From contig DATNID010000056.1 of the NCBI GenBank assembly GCA_035604615.1, positions 16,996 to 80,995 of the forward strand: 64,000 nt of DNA, written 5' to 3'. Both the position numbers and the translations under genes were made by a program. Positions 16,832-25,876 of this stretch are shown here, in pieces (the stretch's first letter is position 1; each line of letters opens with the position of its first letter). Under the pieces are notes generated by a model. It had not been told where the DNA came from and made no database searches. It saw nothing but the letters and a program-made list of their open reading frames with translations. The stretch comes from DATJLY01 sp035604615. GTDB taxonomy: Bacteria > Pseudomonadota > Alphaproteobacteria > ATCC43930 > CGMCC-115725.

Positions 16832-17701
16832 GTGCGCGATCTCGACGTCAATCTCTATGATTGGGCCCGGCTGCAACGGCAATTCGGCGTCTTCGTCGAC
16901 GATCCCGGCCCCGGCGGCATGGGCCGGGTCGAGCGCGAGATGGTCGGCGAGTCCTATGCGCGCATCCTGAAGGAGACGGTGCGGCTCGTCGCGCATCAAT
17001 GGCGCGAGCACATCCAGAACAGCGCCATCAAGGGCTTCCTGTTCCACGGCGCGGTCGGCGTCGGCAAGACGACGATGGCGAAGCGGATCGCCTACGAGCT
17101 AGGCCGCATGTTCGGCACCGACGCCGCCGAGCCTGAGAACGAGGTCGTCCTCGTCCTGGTCGACGGCTCGGACATCGCGCGGGGCCGCTATGGCGACAGC
17201 GAGGAGCGGCTCGCCGAGCTGTTCGACTACGCGCGCGAGGGCGAGATCCACAGCCATCGCTTCGGCAGCGGACCCGGTCATCGCCATGTCGGCGACGCGA
17301 TGCGGCGCACGGTGCTGCTGTTCGACGATGTCGAATCGCTGTTCCTCACACGCGGCTCCGGCAACGCCCGCGAATGGCATTTCAGCCAGAACTCGGTGTT
17401 CTTCCACAGCATCGACGAGCTCGACACCTCGCATACTTCGGTGGTCCTCACCACCAACCGCATCGATTTGGTCGATGAGGCGATCACCGACCGTCTCATG
17501 CAATACGAGTTCGGCGCGCCGACCACCGATACGCTCCTCGAAGTGGCGCGGGCTTTCGCCGCCGCGCAACATCTGGGCGAGGACGATATCGCTTCCATCC
17601 TGGCGCGCATTCGCGGCGAGCCCGCGCTCGCCAGCATCCGCCAGGTCGAACGCCTGGTCGCTGGCGTCTACGTGGACAAGGTGATCGGCCGGCAATCCTG
17701 A
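16832..17701 (+). CDS. AAA+ ATPase encoded at the end of the double-cupin operon
   Basis: A 289-residue stand-alone AAA+ protein. The N-terminal 60 residues are helical. Walker A is FHGAVGVGKTT (about 73-81), Walker B is VLLFDDVESL (161-170), sensor 1 is TTNR (207-210) and a likely arginine finger is R221 in DEAITDRL; a small helical lid follows. Between the second strand and Walker B is a His-rich loop, IHSHRFGSGPGHRHVGD (139-155). A GTG at 16832 with GGAGGAG seven bases upstream is a strong start. The gene starts four bases after the second cupin stop. Its role could be activation, metal loading or remodelling of the cupins or monooxygenase, as AAA+ activases do for other enzymes. No protease or DNA-binding domain is seen. 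Confidence 0.85.
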   Translation: MRDLDVNLYDWARLQRQFGVFVDDPGPGGMGRVEREMVGESYARILKETVRLVAHQWREHIQNSAIKGFLFHGAVGVGKTTMAKRIAYELGRMFGTDAAEPENEVVLVLVDGSDIARGRYGDSEERLAELFDYAREGEIHSHRFGSGPGHRHVGDAMRRTVLLFDDVESLFLTRGSGNAREWHFSQNSVFFHSIDELDTSHTSVVLTTNRIDLVDEAITDRLMQYEFGAPTTDTLLEVARAFAAAQHLGEDDIASILARIRGEPALASIRQVERLVAGVYVDKVIGRQS

Positions 17702-17711
17702 TGCGCGCCCC

Positions 17712-18650
17712 TCACTTGTGGTGCGGAAAGAGGCGCAGGGCGTTGTCGCGGTCGATCCGGCGCAGCTCCGCTTCGTTGAAGACGCCGCAGGAAGCGAGAT
17801 CGCGCGCGATCTCGGCCGGATTGCCCCACGGAACATCGGTGCCGTAGACGATCTGGTCGACCGGCACGACCTGGCGCAGCGCCTGCATCGGCCCGGTGGC
17901 ATAGACCGCCGCCGTGTCATAGAAGAAGCGCCGCGCCTCGTGCAGGAATCCCTGCGGCAGAAGCCGCGCGTAATCCGGCGCGCGCGACATGCGCGTCAGG
18001 CGCACGATCAGGAACGGCATCTGGCCGCCGCCATGCGACCAGATAAGCCGAATGTTCGAGAATTTTGCCGCGCGGCCGGTGAAGATCATCTGCGTCAGCG
18101 CCCGCGTCGTGTCGGTGCCGTATTCGATCACCGAATCGTTGATGCTGAGGAGGTTGGTGCAGCAGGTCGCGGTCGTCGGATGGGTATAGACGACGGCCTT
18201 GCGGCGGTGCAGCTCCTCGAACACGGGATCGAACGCCGGATCGCCCAGCCATTTGTCGCCATAGCTGGTGAAGAGGACGATGCCGTCCGCCTTCAGCACG
18301 TCGAGTCCGTATTCGATCTCGCGCAGGCTTCCTTCGACATCAGGCAGCGGCAGGTTGACGAACATGCCGAAGCGCTTCGGGTAGTCGGAAACGAGCTTCG
18401 CCGCGTAATCGTTGCACACGCGCGAAAGCTTGCGTGCGGCCGCGGCATCGCCGAACCACAGGCCCGGCGTGGTGATCGAGGTGAGCGCGATTTGGACGCC
18501 GCCCTGGTCCATCAGTTCGATCGATTGCGCGGGCGACCAGTTGCGCGTCTCGCGCGAGAGGCGGATGCCCTTGGGGTCGAGGTCGGCGATATAGCCGGGA
18601 GGCGAGATGTGATGATGAACGTCGATGCGATGAGGTGAAGGGCCTGCCAT
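17712..18650 (-). CDS. Amidohydrolase-family decarboxylase/hydrolase (ACMSD-like)
   Basis: A 312-residue TIM-barrel of the amidohydrolase_2 group, which includes aminocarboxymuconate semialdehyde decarboxylase and gamma-resorcylate decarboxylase. The HxH motif DVHHH lies at residues 11-14, a barrel histidine in VVYTHPTT, another in IWSHGGG and the metal-binding aspartate in YGTDVPW. Strand and loop order match the family length. It ends 10 bases from the AAA+ gene (convergent) and is divergent from a solute-binding protein gene, with a perfect inverted repeat between. It may decarboxylate or hydrolyse an aromatic acid imported by a binding-protein-dependent system. Exact substrate unknown. 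Confidence 0.9.
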   Translation of the reverse strand: MAGPSPHRIDVHHHISPPGYIADLDPKGIRLSRETRNWSPAQSIELMDQGGVQIALTSITTPGLWFGDAAAARKLSRVCNDYAAKLVSDYPKRFGMFVNLPLPDVEGSLREIEYGLDVLKADGIVLFTSYGDKWLGDPAFDPVFEELHRRKAVVYTHPTTATCCTNLLSINDSVIEYGTDTTRALTQMIFTGRAAKFSNIRLIWSHGGGQMPFLIVRLTRMSRAPDYARLLPQGFLHEARRFFYDTAAVYATGPMQALRQVVPVDQIVYGTDVPWGNPAEIARDLASCGVFNEAELRRIDRDNALRLFPHHK

Positions 18651-18683
18651 GATGATCTTCCCGTTTGCCGCCGCTGGACTCGG

Positions 18684-18713
18684 ATGGTGCGCGCACTATA
18701 ATTCGCGCACCAT
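18684..18713. promoter_or_regulatory. Perfect inverted repeat around a -10 box in the divergent promoter region
   Basis: ATGGTGCGCG and CGCGCACCAT form a perfect 10-bp inverted repeat with a 10-base spacer that contains TATAAT (18697-18702). A TGGACT at 18675-18680 lies 16 bases upstream of the -10, giving a plus-strand promoter for the gene at 18735. A protein bound to the repeat would cover the promoter. The 12-base string TATAATTCGCGC also occurs at 14140-14151, before the VOC-cupin-AAA+ operon. Confidence 0.65.
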
Positions 18714-18734
18714 CGCCGCAGAAGAAGAGATGCC

Positions 18735-19706
18735 ATGAAAGGCTTCATGCCGAGCGGTCGAAACCTCGTCCTCGCGATCATCGCCTTCCTGCTGATTTCG
18801 CCCGCTGCGCGCGCGCTCGACAAGGTCACCGCCGGCACGGCTGTGTGGCCCATCTGGGCGTTCCTGCCGCTCCAGGTCGGAATCGACCATGGCATCTGGT
18901 CGAATTACGGCATCGAGCTCGAGATCACCAATAACGGCAGCGGCGCGAAGCTCATCCAGGCCCTGACGGCGGGAAGCGTCGATTTCGGATTGAGCAGCGG
19001 CGTCGAGATGGCGTTCGCGGCCAAGGGCGCGCCCATTCGCGCCGTCGCCGCCTTCGCCGGCGAGCCGCGCACCGTGACGATCATCGTCACCGACGACTCG
19101 CCGGTGAAAGTGCCTGCCGATCTCAAGGGCAAGACCGTCACCGTTCCCGGCCTTGGCTCGGTGACCGAATGGCTGATCTGGAAGATGGCCATTGCCGAGG
19201 GCTGGGGCAAGGACGGGATCAAGATCGTCACGGGGGGATCGGTCAGCGGCACGATGGCGTTGATCCGCTCGCACCAGGCCGACGCGGCGACCGGTCCGCC
19301 CGAGGTGGGATATCTGCTCGAAGCGCAACACGAGGGGCGCGCCGCCTTCGGGCTGGCGCAATATGCGCGCCATTTCCACGCGCATGTGGTCTATGCGCGC
19401 AACGACCTGATCCAGAACAATCCCAACCTAGTCGAGCGCTTCCTCAAGGGCTTCTTCGCCGGCATCCATTACATGAAGACCCACAAGGAGGAGACCACGC
19501 TCATCGCCGTGCGCGAGCTGCACAGCACGCCGGAGATCATGAACCGCATCTATGACGAGCTCGCCTCCTGGCTCGAGGATGACGGACAGTTCGATCCGCA
19601 GGCGATCGAAGTGCTGAAGGCGTCTTACGTCGATCTGGGCATACTCGACAAGAAGCCGCGCGACGACGAAATGTTCACCAGCCGCTTCGTGCCGGTGAAG
19701 CCCTGA
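18735..19706 (+). CDS. NitT/TauT-type periplasmic substrate-binding protein
   Basis: A 323-residue protein with a signal peptide (MKGFMPSGRNLVLAIIAFLL, cleavage after the ARA-L region). The mature part has the SsuA/TauA layout: AVWPIWAFLPLQVGIDHGIW, the FGLSSGVEMA segment, DLKGKTVTVPGLGSVTEW and an ending of two helices with FLKGFFAGIHYM. It binds a small organic ion for an ABC importer. No permease or ATPase is adjacent; the divergent partner is the amidohydrolase gene across the operator-like repeat, so the ligand may be its substrate. A likely ribosome site is the AGAAGAAGAG before the ATG. Confidence 0.88.
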   Translation: MKGFMPSGRNLVLAIIAFLLISPAARALDKVTAGTAVWPIWAFLPLQVGIDHGIWSNYGIELEITNNGSGAKLIQALTAGSVDFGLSSGVEMAFAAKGAPIRAVAAFAGEPRTVTIIVTDDSPVKVPADLKGKTVTVPGLGSVTEWLIWKMAIAEGWGKDGIKIVTGGSVSGTMALIRSHQADAATGPPEVGYLLEAQHEGRAAFGLAQYARHFHAHVVYARNDLIQNNPNLVERFLKGFFAGIHYMKTHKEETTLIAVRELHSTPEIMNRIYDELASWLEDDGQFDPQAIEVLKASYVDLGILDKKPRDDEMFTSRFVPVKP

Positions 19707-19722
19707 GGCTAGACGCGGCCGC

Positions 19723-20106
19723 TCAGACCGGCCGGTGGCCCGCATGCGACGAGACGATCTCGATGCGATAGCCGTCGGGCCCCGCGACATGGAAGCTGTC
19801 GTGGATGTTTCCGCGGCGGATGCGCGACGGCTCGAGGCCCTTCTCCTCGTAGGCGCGGTGCGCCGCGTCGACATCGTCCACCATCAGGTCGAATGGCGCC
19901 TCGGCGCCCGCCTTGGGGCGGCGCGCGGCCTTGGTGACGACGAGATGCGTGCCGCCGCGCAGCTCGAGCACCGCGAAATCGTCGCCGTGCGCGATGGGGC
20001 GCAAGCCCGCCTCCGCGAGCCACGATGCTGCGGCGGGGACGTCGCTCGCGCGGAGAAAGACGTGCCCGATGGCGACGGGCGGACGCTGATCGGAGGTGCG
20101 CGGCAT
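19723..20106 (-). CDS. VOC-family protein (glyoxalase/bleomycin-resistance-like)
   Basis: A 127-residue single-module VOC protein. The N-terminal unit begins IGHVFLRASDVPAAASWLAE and the C-terminal unit is FDLMVDDVDAAHRAYEEKG, ending GPDGYRIEIVSS. The H in IGHVF and the E in RIEIV are candidate metal ligands. Members include glyoxalases, dioxygenases and antibiotic-binding proteins. It is convergent with the binding protein gene at 18735 and lies 11 bases after the stop of the previous minus-strand gene, an orphan binding protein, so the two form a two-gene transcript. Function unknown. Confidence 0.85.
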   Translation of the reverse strand: MPRTSDQRPPVAIGHVFLRASDVPAAASWLAEAGLRPIAHGDDFAVLELRGGTHLVVTKAARRPKAGAEAPFDLMVDDVDAAHRAYEEKGLEPSRIRRGNIHDSFHVAGPDGYRIEIVSSHAGHRPV

Positions 20107-20117
20107 AGGACGGGTCC

Positions 20118-21131
20118 TCAATATTGCGGCATCGGCTTGGCGAAGCGCTTGTCGATGATCGCGTCGGCGCTGACCACGGTCTTGATCAGGCCTTGCGAGC
20201 GGTACCAGTCGATCTGGCGCTGCAAGTCCTTCGCGTCGATCCGCCCCTCGCCGTCGAAATAGGGGAGACCCATCTTCACCAGCGCCACGGGCTGCCCGAG
20301 ATAGGCCGCCAGGATGTCCAGGATCTCGGGCGCGGTCGCCTGGTCCTTGCGCTTCCCGTCGTGATCGGTGAAGGCGTCGTGATAAAGGCGCGCGGCCTTG
20401 CGATAGACGTGCAGGTATTTCTCGACCGTCGCGGGCTGCTTCGTGGCCATGTCGGCGGAGGTGAAGAGAAGATAGGCCTGGGTGACGGGGGTCTCGTCGC
20501 CGGCCCAGCCAAGCAGCTTCACGTCGCCGCGCTCGAGGAGCGGCAGCGCCCCGGTCGACGAGAAGATCGAGGCGTCCACGCGTCCGCCGGCCAAGGCCGA
20601 GGCGATGTTCGCGTTCGATTGTAGCGCCACAAAGTTTATGCGCTTGACGTCGAACCCGTATTTCACGGCGATCTGGCCCATGGCGTATTGCAGGCCAGTC
20701 CCCATTTGCGTCAGCGCGACCGTATGGTCGGGCAGGTCGCGCACCGATTTCAGCCCGGTCTCGAAGGCGTGGTTGGACGCGAGGATGGACAGGTAATGGA
20801 AGCTCGGCGCCTCGCTCGCGCCGCCGCCGATGACGCGCAGCTTGCCGTCGCCCGCGAGCGTGTAGAGCGCGGCGGTTTCGGCGGCGATGCCGAATTCGAC
20901 GTCGCCCGACACCGCGGCTACGGCGATCGGCTGTTGCGCGTCGAAGAAGACGAGCTGCGGCGTAAGTCCTTCCTCCGTGAAATAGCCTTTGGCCAGAGCG
21001 ATGGCGATGGGCGAGCAGCTCGCGAGCTTGCTGACGCCGAGCTTGATCGTCTCGGCGACGCCGGCGGCGGGCGCGAAGGCGCTTGCGAGGATCAGGACCA
21101 GTCCCGCCGCGGATCGTGTCAGGCGCTGCAT
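20118..21131 (-). CDS. NitT/TauT-type periplasmic substrate-binding protein (orphan)
   Basis: A 337-residue protein with a clear signal peptide (LVLILASAFAPAAGVAE). The mature part reads IKLGVSKLASCSPIAIALAKGYF, typical of SsuA-like receptors, and the rest follows the two-lobe fold. It is upstream of the VOC gene in a two-gene unit and is separated by 107 bases from the livFGMHK transporter set, which already has its own binding protein at 24567. No matching permease or ATPase is nearby. The ligand is unknown. Confidence 0.87.
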   Translation of the reverse strand: MQRLTRSAAGLVLILASAFAPAAGVAETIKLGVSKLASCSPIAIALAKGYFTEEGLTPQLVFFDAQQPIAVAAVSGDVEFGIAAETAALYTLAGDGKLRVIGGGASEAPSFHYLSILASNHAFETGLKSVRDLPDHTVALTQMGTGLQYAMGQIAVKYGFDVKRINFVALQSNANIASALAGGRVDASIFSSTGALPLLERGDVKLLGWAGDETPVTQAYLLFTSADMATKQPATVEKYLHVYRKAARLYHDAFTDHDGKRKDQATAPEILDILAAYLGQPVALVKMGLPYFDGEGRIDAKDLQRQIDWYRSQGLIKTVVSADAIIDKRFAKPMPQY

Positions 21132-21238
21132 GCGACGTCCTCCCTCGCCGATCGATCAAGTCGAAATCGTGGACCAAGACGGGTTGCGGGACAAGCCGAT
21201 TCGGCGCTCGCCTAGAGACCGAGATAGGCGCGCCTGAT

Positions 21239-21928
<690 letters not shown>

Positions 21929-21929
21929 C

Positions 21930-22682
21930 CTAGGCTCTGCCGTGGAGTTCGCGCGCGAGCGCCGGATCGCCGAGATAGGCCTCGATCACCGACGGATCGC
22001 CGGCTACCTCGGCGGGCGTGCCCTCGGCCAGCTTTTGTCCCGAGTTGAGCACCACGATCCGGTCCGACAGGCTCATGATCGCCTGCATCAGATGCTCGAT
22101 GATGAGGATCGCGATGCCGCGCTCGCGGATGCGGCGGATCACGCCGATCATGTGCTCGATCTCGGTCGGGTTGAGGCCCGCAAGCACCTCGTCGAGCATG
22201 AGGAGCACGGATTGCGCCGCGAGCGCGCGCGCGAGCTCGAGACGCTTCTTGCCGACGATGGTGAGCTGCGCGGCGAGCGTCTCCATCCGGTCCTCGAGAC
22301 CGACGAAGACCGCCGCCTCGCGCGCCGCTTCGCGCGCGCGTGAAAGCGGCAGGTTCTCGCGGCCGAAGCAGGCGCCCACGGTGCAATTCTGCAGCACGGT
22401 CATGGTATCGAGCGGCTGCACGATCTGATGGGTGCGCGCGAGCCCTTGCCGCGCCACGCGATGAGGCGCCTGGCCCGTGATGTCGACGCCGCGGAACCGC
22501 ACGCGGCCGCCGTCGGGCGGGAATACGCCGTTGATCAGGTTGAAGAGGGTGGTCTTCCCCGCGCCGTTGGGGCCGATGAGGCCAAGGATTTCGCCCTCGT
22601 TGGCGACGAAGCTCAACCGTTCGATGGCGTGGACGCCGCCGAAGCTCTTGCTCAGATCGTCGATTTCCAGGAGCGCGGTCAC
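21930..22682 (-). CDS. livG: Branched-chain amino-acid-type ABC transporter ATPase LivG
   Basis: A 250-residue ATPase with Walker A GPNGAGKTT and Walker B VLLMLDEVLAGLNP, the Asn-Pro ending typical of LivG. The signature region is KKRLELARALA, the usual degenerate LivG form. The start is GTG at 22682, which overlaps the LivM stop in a GTGA; the gene ends one base before the livF start. Pairs with LivF to power the LivHM pore. Confidence 0.93.
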   Translation of the reverse strand: MTALLEIDDLSKSFGGVHAIERLSFVANEGEILGLIGPNGAGKTTLFNLINGVFPPDGGRVRFRGVDITGQAPHRVARQGLARTHQIVQPLDTMTVLQNCTVGACFGRENLPLSRAREAAREAAVFVGLEDRMETLAAQLTIVGKKRLELARALAAQSVLLMLDEVLAGLNPTEIEHMIGVIRRIRERGIAILIIEHLMQAIMSLSDRIVVLNSGQKLAEGTPAEVAGDPSVIEAYLGDPALARELHGRA

Positions 22683-23650
22683 TCGAGCACCTTCCGCACT
22701 TGCGGCCAGCGCCCGTAAACCCAGCCCATGAGCCCGCTCGGCAGGAACTGAACGATGAGCAGGAGCAGCGCGCCGGCGGCGACGAGCTGAAAGTTCGAGA
22801 ACGTGTCCGAGGTGAGCAGCCAGCCGCGCATCTCCTCATAGAAATAGGCGCCGATCGCCGGGCCCGCGATGGTGCCCTGGCCGCCCAGCATCACGATCAC
22901 GATCGCCTCCAGCGAGAAGGTCAAGTCGAACGCGTCGGCCGGCTGGATGAAGGCGCTCTTGAAGAAGTAAAGCCCGCCTGCAAGCGCCGGCAGAAAGGCC
23001 GATGCGCTGTAGGCGAGCGCCTTGTAAAGCGGGGTCGGCACGCCGAGCACCGAGGCCGCATCCTCGTTCTGGCCGATGGCGAGCAGTCCGAGGCCGAACT
23101 TCGAGATCTTGATCCCGTAGCTCAGATAGAGCGACAGGCCCATGATGCCGACGAGAAAGAAATAAATGATCCACAGTGCCCGCATGGGGCCGCCGAGCGG
23201 CGCGAACAGCGCGCTCGAGAGATAGAGACCCGAGGACCCGCCCCACGGCGCGAAGTTGGCGACGAAGGCCTGGACCGCCTCGTTGACGCCGATGGTCGAG
23301 AGCGCGAAATAGGCGCCGCGCAGGCGCAGGATGCCGAGACCGAAGAACAGCGCGAGCACGCTGACGACGACGCCGGCGGCGAGCGTCGCCGCGGCCAGCG
23401 GCCAGCCCGGCGCGCCCAGCAGATAGACGCAGATATAGCCGCCGAGGCCGAAGAACACGATGCTGCCGAAATTGACGTAGCCGGCATAGCCCAGCATCAG
23501 GTTGAGATTGCTCGCGAGGATGATGTAGATGGACGCGAGCAGCAGGCTCTCGCGCAACTGAACGCTGCCGCTGACGACGGGCGCGAGCGCGAACACCGCG
23601 ATCACCAGCGCGATGATCCAGAAGAACGGGCGGCGCAGCATCTGCGTCAC
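22679..23650 (-). CDS. livM: Branched-chain amino-acid-type ABC transporter permease LivM
   Basis: A 323-residue permease with about nine to ten membrane segments. The family motif GYAGYVNFGSIVFFGLGGY is early, and the loop LLAIGQNEDAASVLGV docks the ATPase. The GTG at 23650 overlaps the LivH stop in GTGA; an ATG three codons later (23641) is the alternative start. Neither has a strong ribosome site, consistent with translational coupling. The end overlaps the livG start. Confidence 0.9.
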   Translation of the reverse strand: MTQMLRRPFFWIIALVIAVFALAPVVSGSVQLRESLLLASIYIILASNLNLMLGYAGYVNFGSIVFFGLGGYICVYLLGAPGWPLAAATLAAGVVVSVLALFFGLGILRLRGAYFALSTIGVNEAVQAFVANFAPWGGSSGLYLSSALFAPLGGPMRALWIIYFFLVGIMGLSLYLSYGIKISKFGLGLLAIGQNEDAASVLGVPTPLYKALAYSASAFLPALAGGLYFFKSAFIQPADAFDLTFSLEAIVIVMLGGQGTIAGPAIGAYFYEEMRGWLLTSDTFSNFQLVAAGALLLLIVQFLPSGLMGWVYGRWPQVRKVLE

Positions 23651-24507
23651 GAGCGCCGGAACGTGAATACGCCGCCGGGCCGGACGATCAGCACAACCAC
23701 GAACAGCGCGAACTCGATCACCAGGGTCCAGCTTACCGGCATGAACGGCGTCACCAGGCCTTCGACGAGGCCGAGCGCGATGCCGCCCATCAGCGCGCCG
23801 GCCGGATTGCCGAGCCCGCCCAGCACCGTGACGACGAAGCTCTTGAGCTGATAGGTGTCGCCCGAGAGGAGCGTGAAGGGGAATAAGGTCGCGATCAGCA
23901 TGCCCGAGACGCAGGCGAGCGCGACGCCGAGGCCGAAGGCGAATGACAGCACGCGGGTCGTGGGAATGCCGACCAGCTCCGCCGCGGTGCGGTTGCCGGC
24001 GACCGCGCGGATCGCCTTGCCGGGACGCGTGCGGTGGAGGAAGAGGTACAGGCACAAGGCGATCACGGCGGTCAGCACCGCCGCGAGGATATGGGTGCCA
24101 GGAAAGGTGTAGCGCCCCCAACTCACGCCCGGCAGCGTCACCTGCACGTTGAAGAGCACGGTGCCCCACACCGCCGTGCCGATGCCGATCAGCACCAGAT
24201 TGACCGAGAAGGTCGAGAGCAGGCTCATGAGCGGCGGCCGGCCGATCATGCGGTGGACGGAGACCCAGTAGAGCGCCAGGCCGACGAGGAATCCGCCCAC
24301 GAGAACGGGCGGCAGGGCCGCGTAAGGGTTGAGGCCAACGAATTCGGTCAGGAGGTAAAGCCCGAACATGCCGGCCACGATCATCGAGCCGTGGGTCAGG
24401 TTGACCACGTCCATGACGCCCCAGATCAGCGTCAGCCCCATGGCCGCGAGACCGTAGACCGAGCCGACGAGCACGCCGTCGATGATCGAAGCGATAATGC
24501 CCGTCAT
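23647..24507 (-). CDS. livH: Branched-chain amino-acid-type ABC transporter permease LivH
   Basis: A 286-residue permease with about eight membrane segments. It opens with GVLVGSVYGLAAMGLTLIWGVMDVVNLTHG, the hallmark of LivH, and contains the ATPase-docking loop KAIRAVAGNRTAAELVGI. It is the second gene of the transcript, 59 bases after the binding-protein gene. Ligand range follows the binding protein and is not fixed by the permease. Confidence 0.93.
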   Translation of the reverse strand: MTGIIASIIDGVLVGSVYGLAAMGLTLIWGVMDVVNLTHGSMIVAGMFGLYLLTEFVGLNPYAALPPVLVGGFLVGLALYWVSVHRMIGRPPLMSLLSTFSVNLVLIGIGTAVWGTVLFNVQVTLPGVSWGRYTFPGTHILAAVLTAVIALCLYLFLHRTRPGKAIRAVAGNRTAAELVGIPTTRVLSFAFGLGVALACVSGMLIATLFPFTLLSGDTYQLKSFVVTVLGGLGNPAGALMGGIALGLVEGLVTPFMPVSWTLVIEFALFVVVLIVRPGGVFTFRRS

Positions 24508-24566
24508 GAGGAGGCGATCAGATGCAGCAAAGGGCCGGAGGTGCCGCCCCTTTGCTCATCCCGCGC

Positions 24567-25775
24567 TCAATGCATCGGGTAGATGAGATCGGCGGATTGC
24601 GCCGCCTTGGGCCAGACCACTTGCCGGCCCAGCTTGCCGTCCTTCCCCTCCTGCCACTGCGCCAGCACCATGTCGTGCGCGATCTGTAACCCGTGGGACT
24701 TGGGGTCGGTCGAGAACTTGACGTGACCGAAGAAGGTCGTGACGTCCATCCCGTTGAGCGCTTCCGCCACCTTGTCGGGATCGATCGAGCCGGCCTGCTC
24801 GATCGCGTGCTGCAGCAGCGCCCCGCCGGTAAAGCCCGAGGCCGCATAGTAATCCGCCTCGGCGTTGAACTTGTCCTTGAACGCCTTGGCGAACTCGTCC
24901 GCGGTCGGCCCGAATTGCGGCTTGAACGCGACCTGGATTTCCCATTGCGACCCCGTCGTGACGCCGAGCGCCGCCGGACCGAGGGCCGCGAACTTCTCGT
25001 CGCCGGGCGCCACCAGGATCGACTCCCATTTGAGGTTGGCCTTCTGGTCATAGAGCTGGCGGGCCAGGGTCGCGCCGTCGGGATAGTGTCCGCCGCCCAG
25101 GAACGAGTCGGCTTGCGCCGATATGATCTTGTTGATGACGGGACCGAAATCCGTTGTGGTGGGCGCGTAGGATTCGTCCAGAACAATGCTCAGGCCGGCC
25201 TCCTGGGCCTGATCCTTGGTCGCGCCCGCCACCGCCTTGGAGAAGGGATCGTCGGAATAGACGAGCGCCACTTTCGCATGCGGGTTCTTCGCGTGCAGCG
25301 CATCGACCGCGTTGGTGAGGTAATGGTCGCCCGCGGTGATGGCCTGGAACAGGTACTTGTTGCCAAGCTCGTAGGTCTTGGGCTCGGCACCGCCGGTGAT
25401 CAGCATCAGCTTACCGTACTGCTCGCTGATCACCGCCGCCGTCGCCACCAGCCCGGAGGAATAGGGACCGAACAGGAACTGGGCATTGTCCTGGACGATG
25501 AGGCGCGTGTAGAGCTGCTGCACGCGTCCGCCCTGGGACTGATCGTCATAGGTGACGAAGCGCACCTTGTATTGCTTGCCGCCGGCCTTGATCCCGCCCG
25601 CCCCGTTCACCTGGTCGCGCCACAACTCCGCGCCCCGCTGCTGGGCGAGCGAATCGACATTGAGCGATCCGGTCTGAGAGAGGGTCATGCCGATCGTGAT
25701 GGTGTTTTCGTCGTCGGCGTAAGCGGGCGCCGCGAGGGCAGCGACCACCGTCGCAAGCCAGAAGATGGTTTTCAT
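24567..25775 (-). CDS. Branched-chain amino-acid-type periplasmic binding protein (LivK-like)
   Basis: A 402-residue protein with a signal peptide (MKTIFWLATVVAALAAPAYA, cleavage after AYA). The mature part begins NTITIGMTLSQTGSLNVDS, the conserved Leu/Ile/Val-binding lobe 1 start, and contains FLFGPYSSGLVATAAVISEQ and ALVYSDDPFSKA. It is longer than classical LivJ/K, as is usual for amide- or aromatic-acid-binding relatives. I use the ATG at 25775 with GGAGGAG upstream. It is the first gene of the livK-H-M-G-F transcript. The ligand is unknown; aromatic or amide compounds are possible given the neighbourhood. Confidence 0.92.
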   Translation of the reverse strand: MKTIFWLATVVAALAAPAYADDENTITIGMTLSQTGSLNVDSLAQQRGAELWRDQVNGAGGIKAGGKQYKVRFVTYDDQSQGGRVQQLYTRLIVQDNAQFLFGPYSSGLVATAAVISEQYGKLMLITGGAEPKTYELGNKYLFQAITAGDHYLTNAVDALHAKNPHAKVALVYSDDPFSKAVAGATKDQAQEAGLSIVLDESYAPTTTDFGPVINKIISAQADSFLGGGHYPDGATLARQLYDQKANLKWESILVAPGDEKFAALGPAALGVTTGSQWEIQVAFKPQFGPTADEFAKAFKDKFNAEADYYAASGFTGGALLQHAIEQAGSIDPDKVAEALNGMDVTTFFGHVKFSTDPKSHGLQIAHDMVLAQWQEGKDGKLGRQVVWPKAAQSADLIYPMH

Positions 25776-25876
25776 GCGTCTCCTCCCCGACTGCGGGAGC
25801 ACGCTCAAGCGAGTGCGGCGCACTCCTGAACCGGCCTCGCTATAGCATTCTTAGGCGTTGAAGGCACTTGCTTTTT

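Noticed and set aside
22700..23851. A long plus-strand open frame opposite livM and livH.
   Set aside because: The product is a low-complexity Arg/Glu/Ala-rich chain with no domain, while the minus strand encodes clear permeases.
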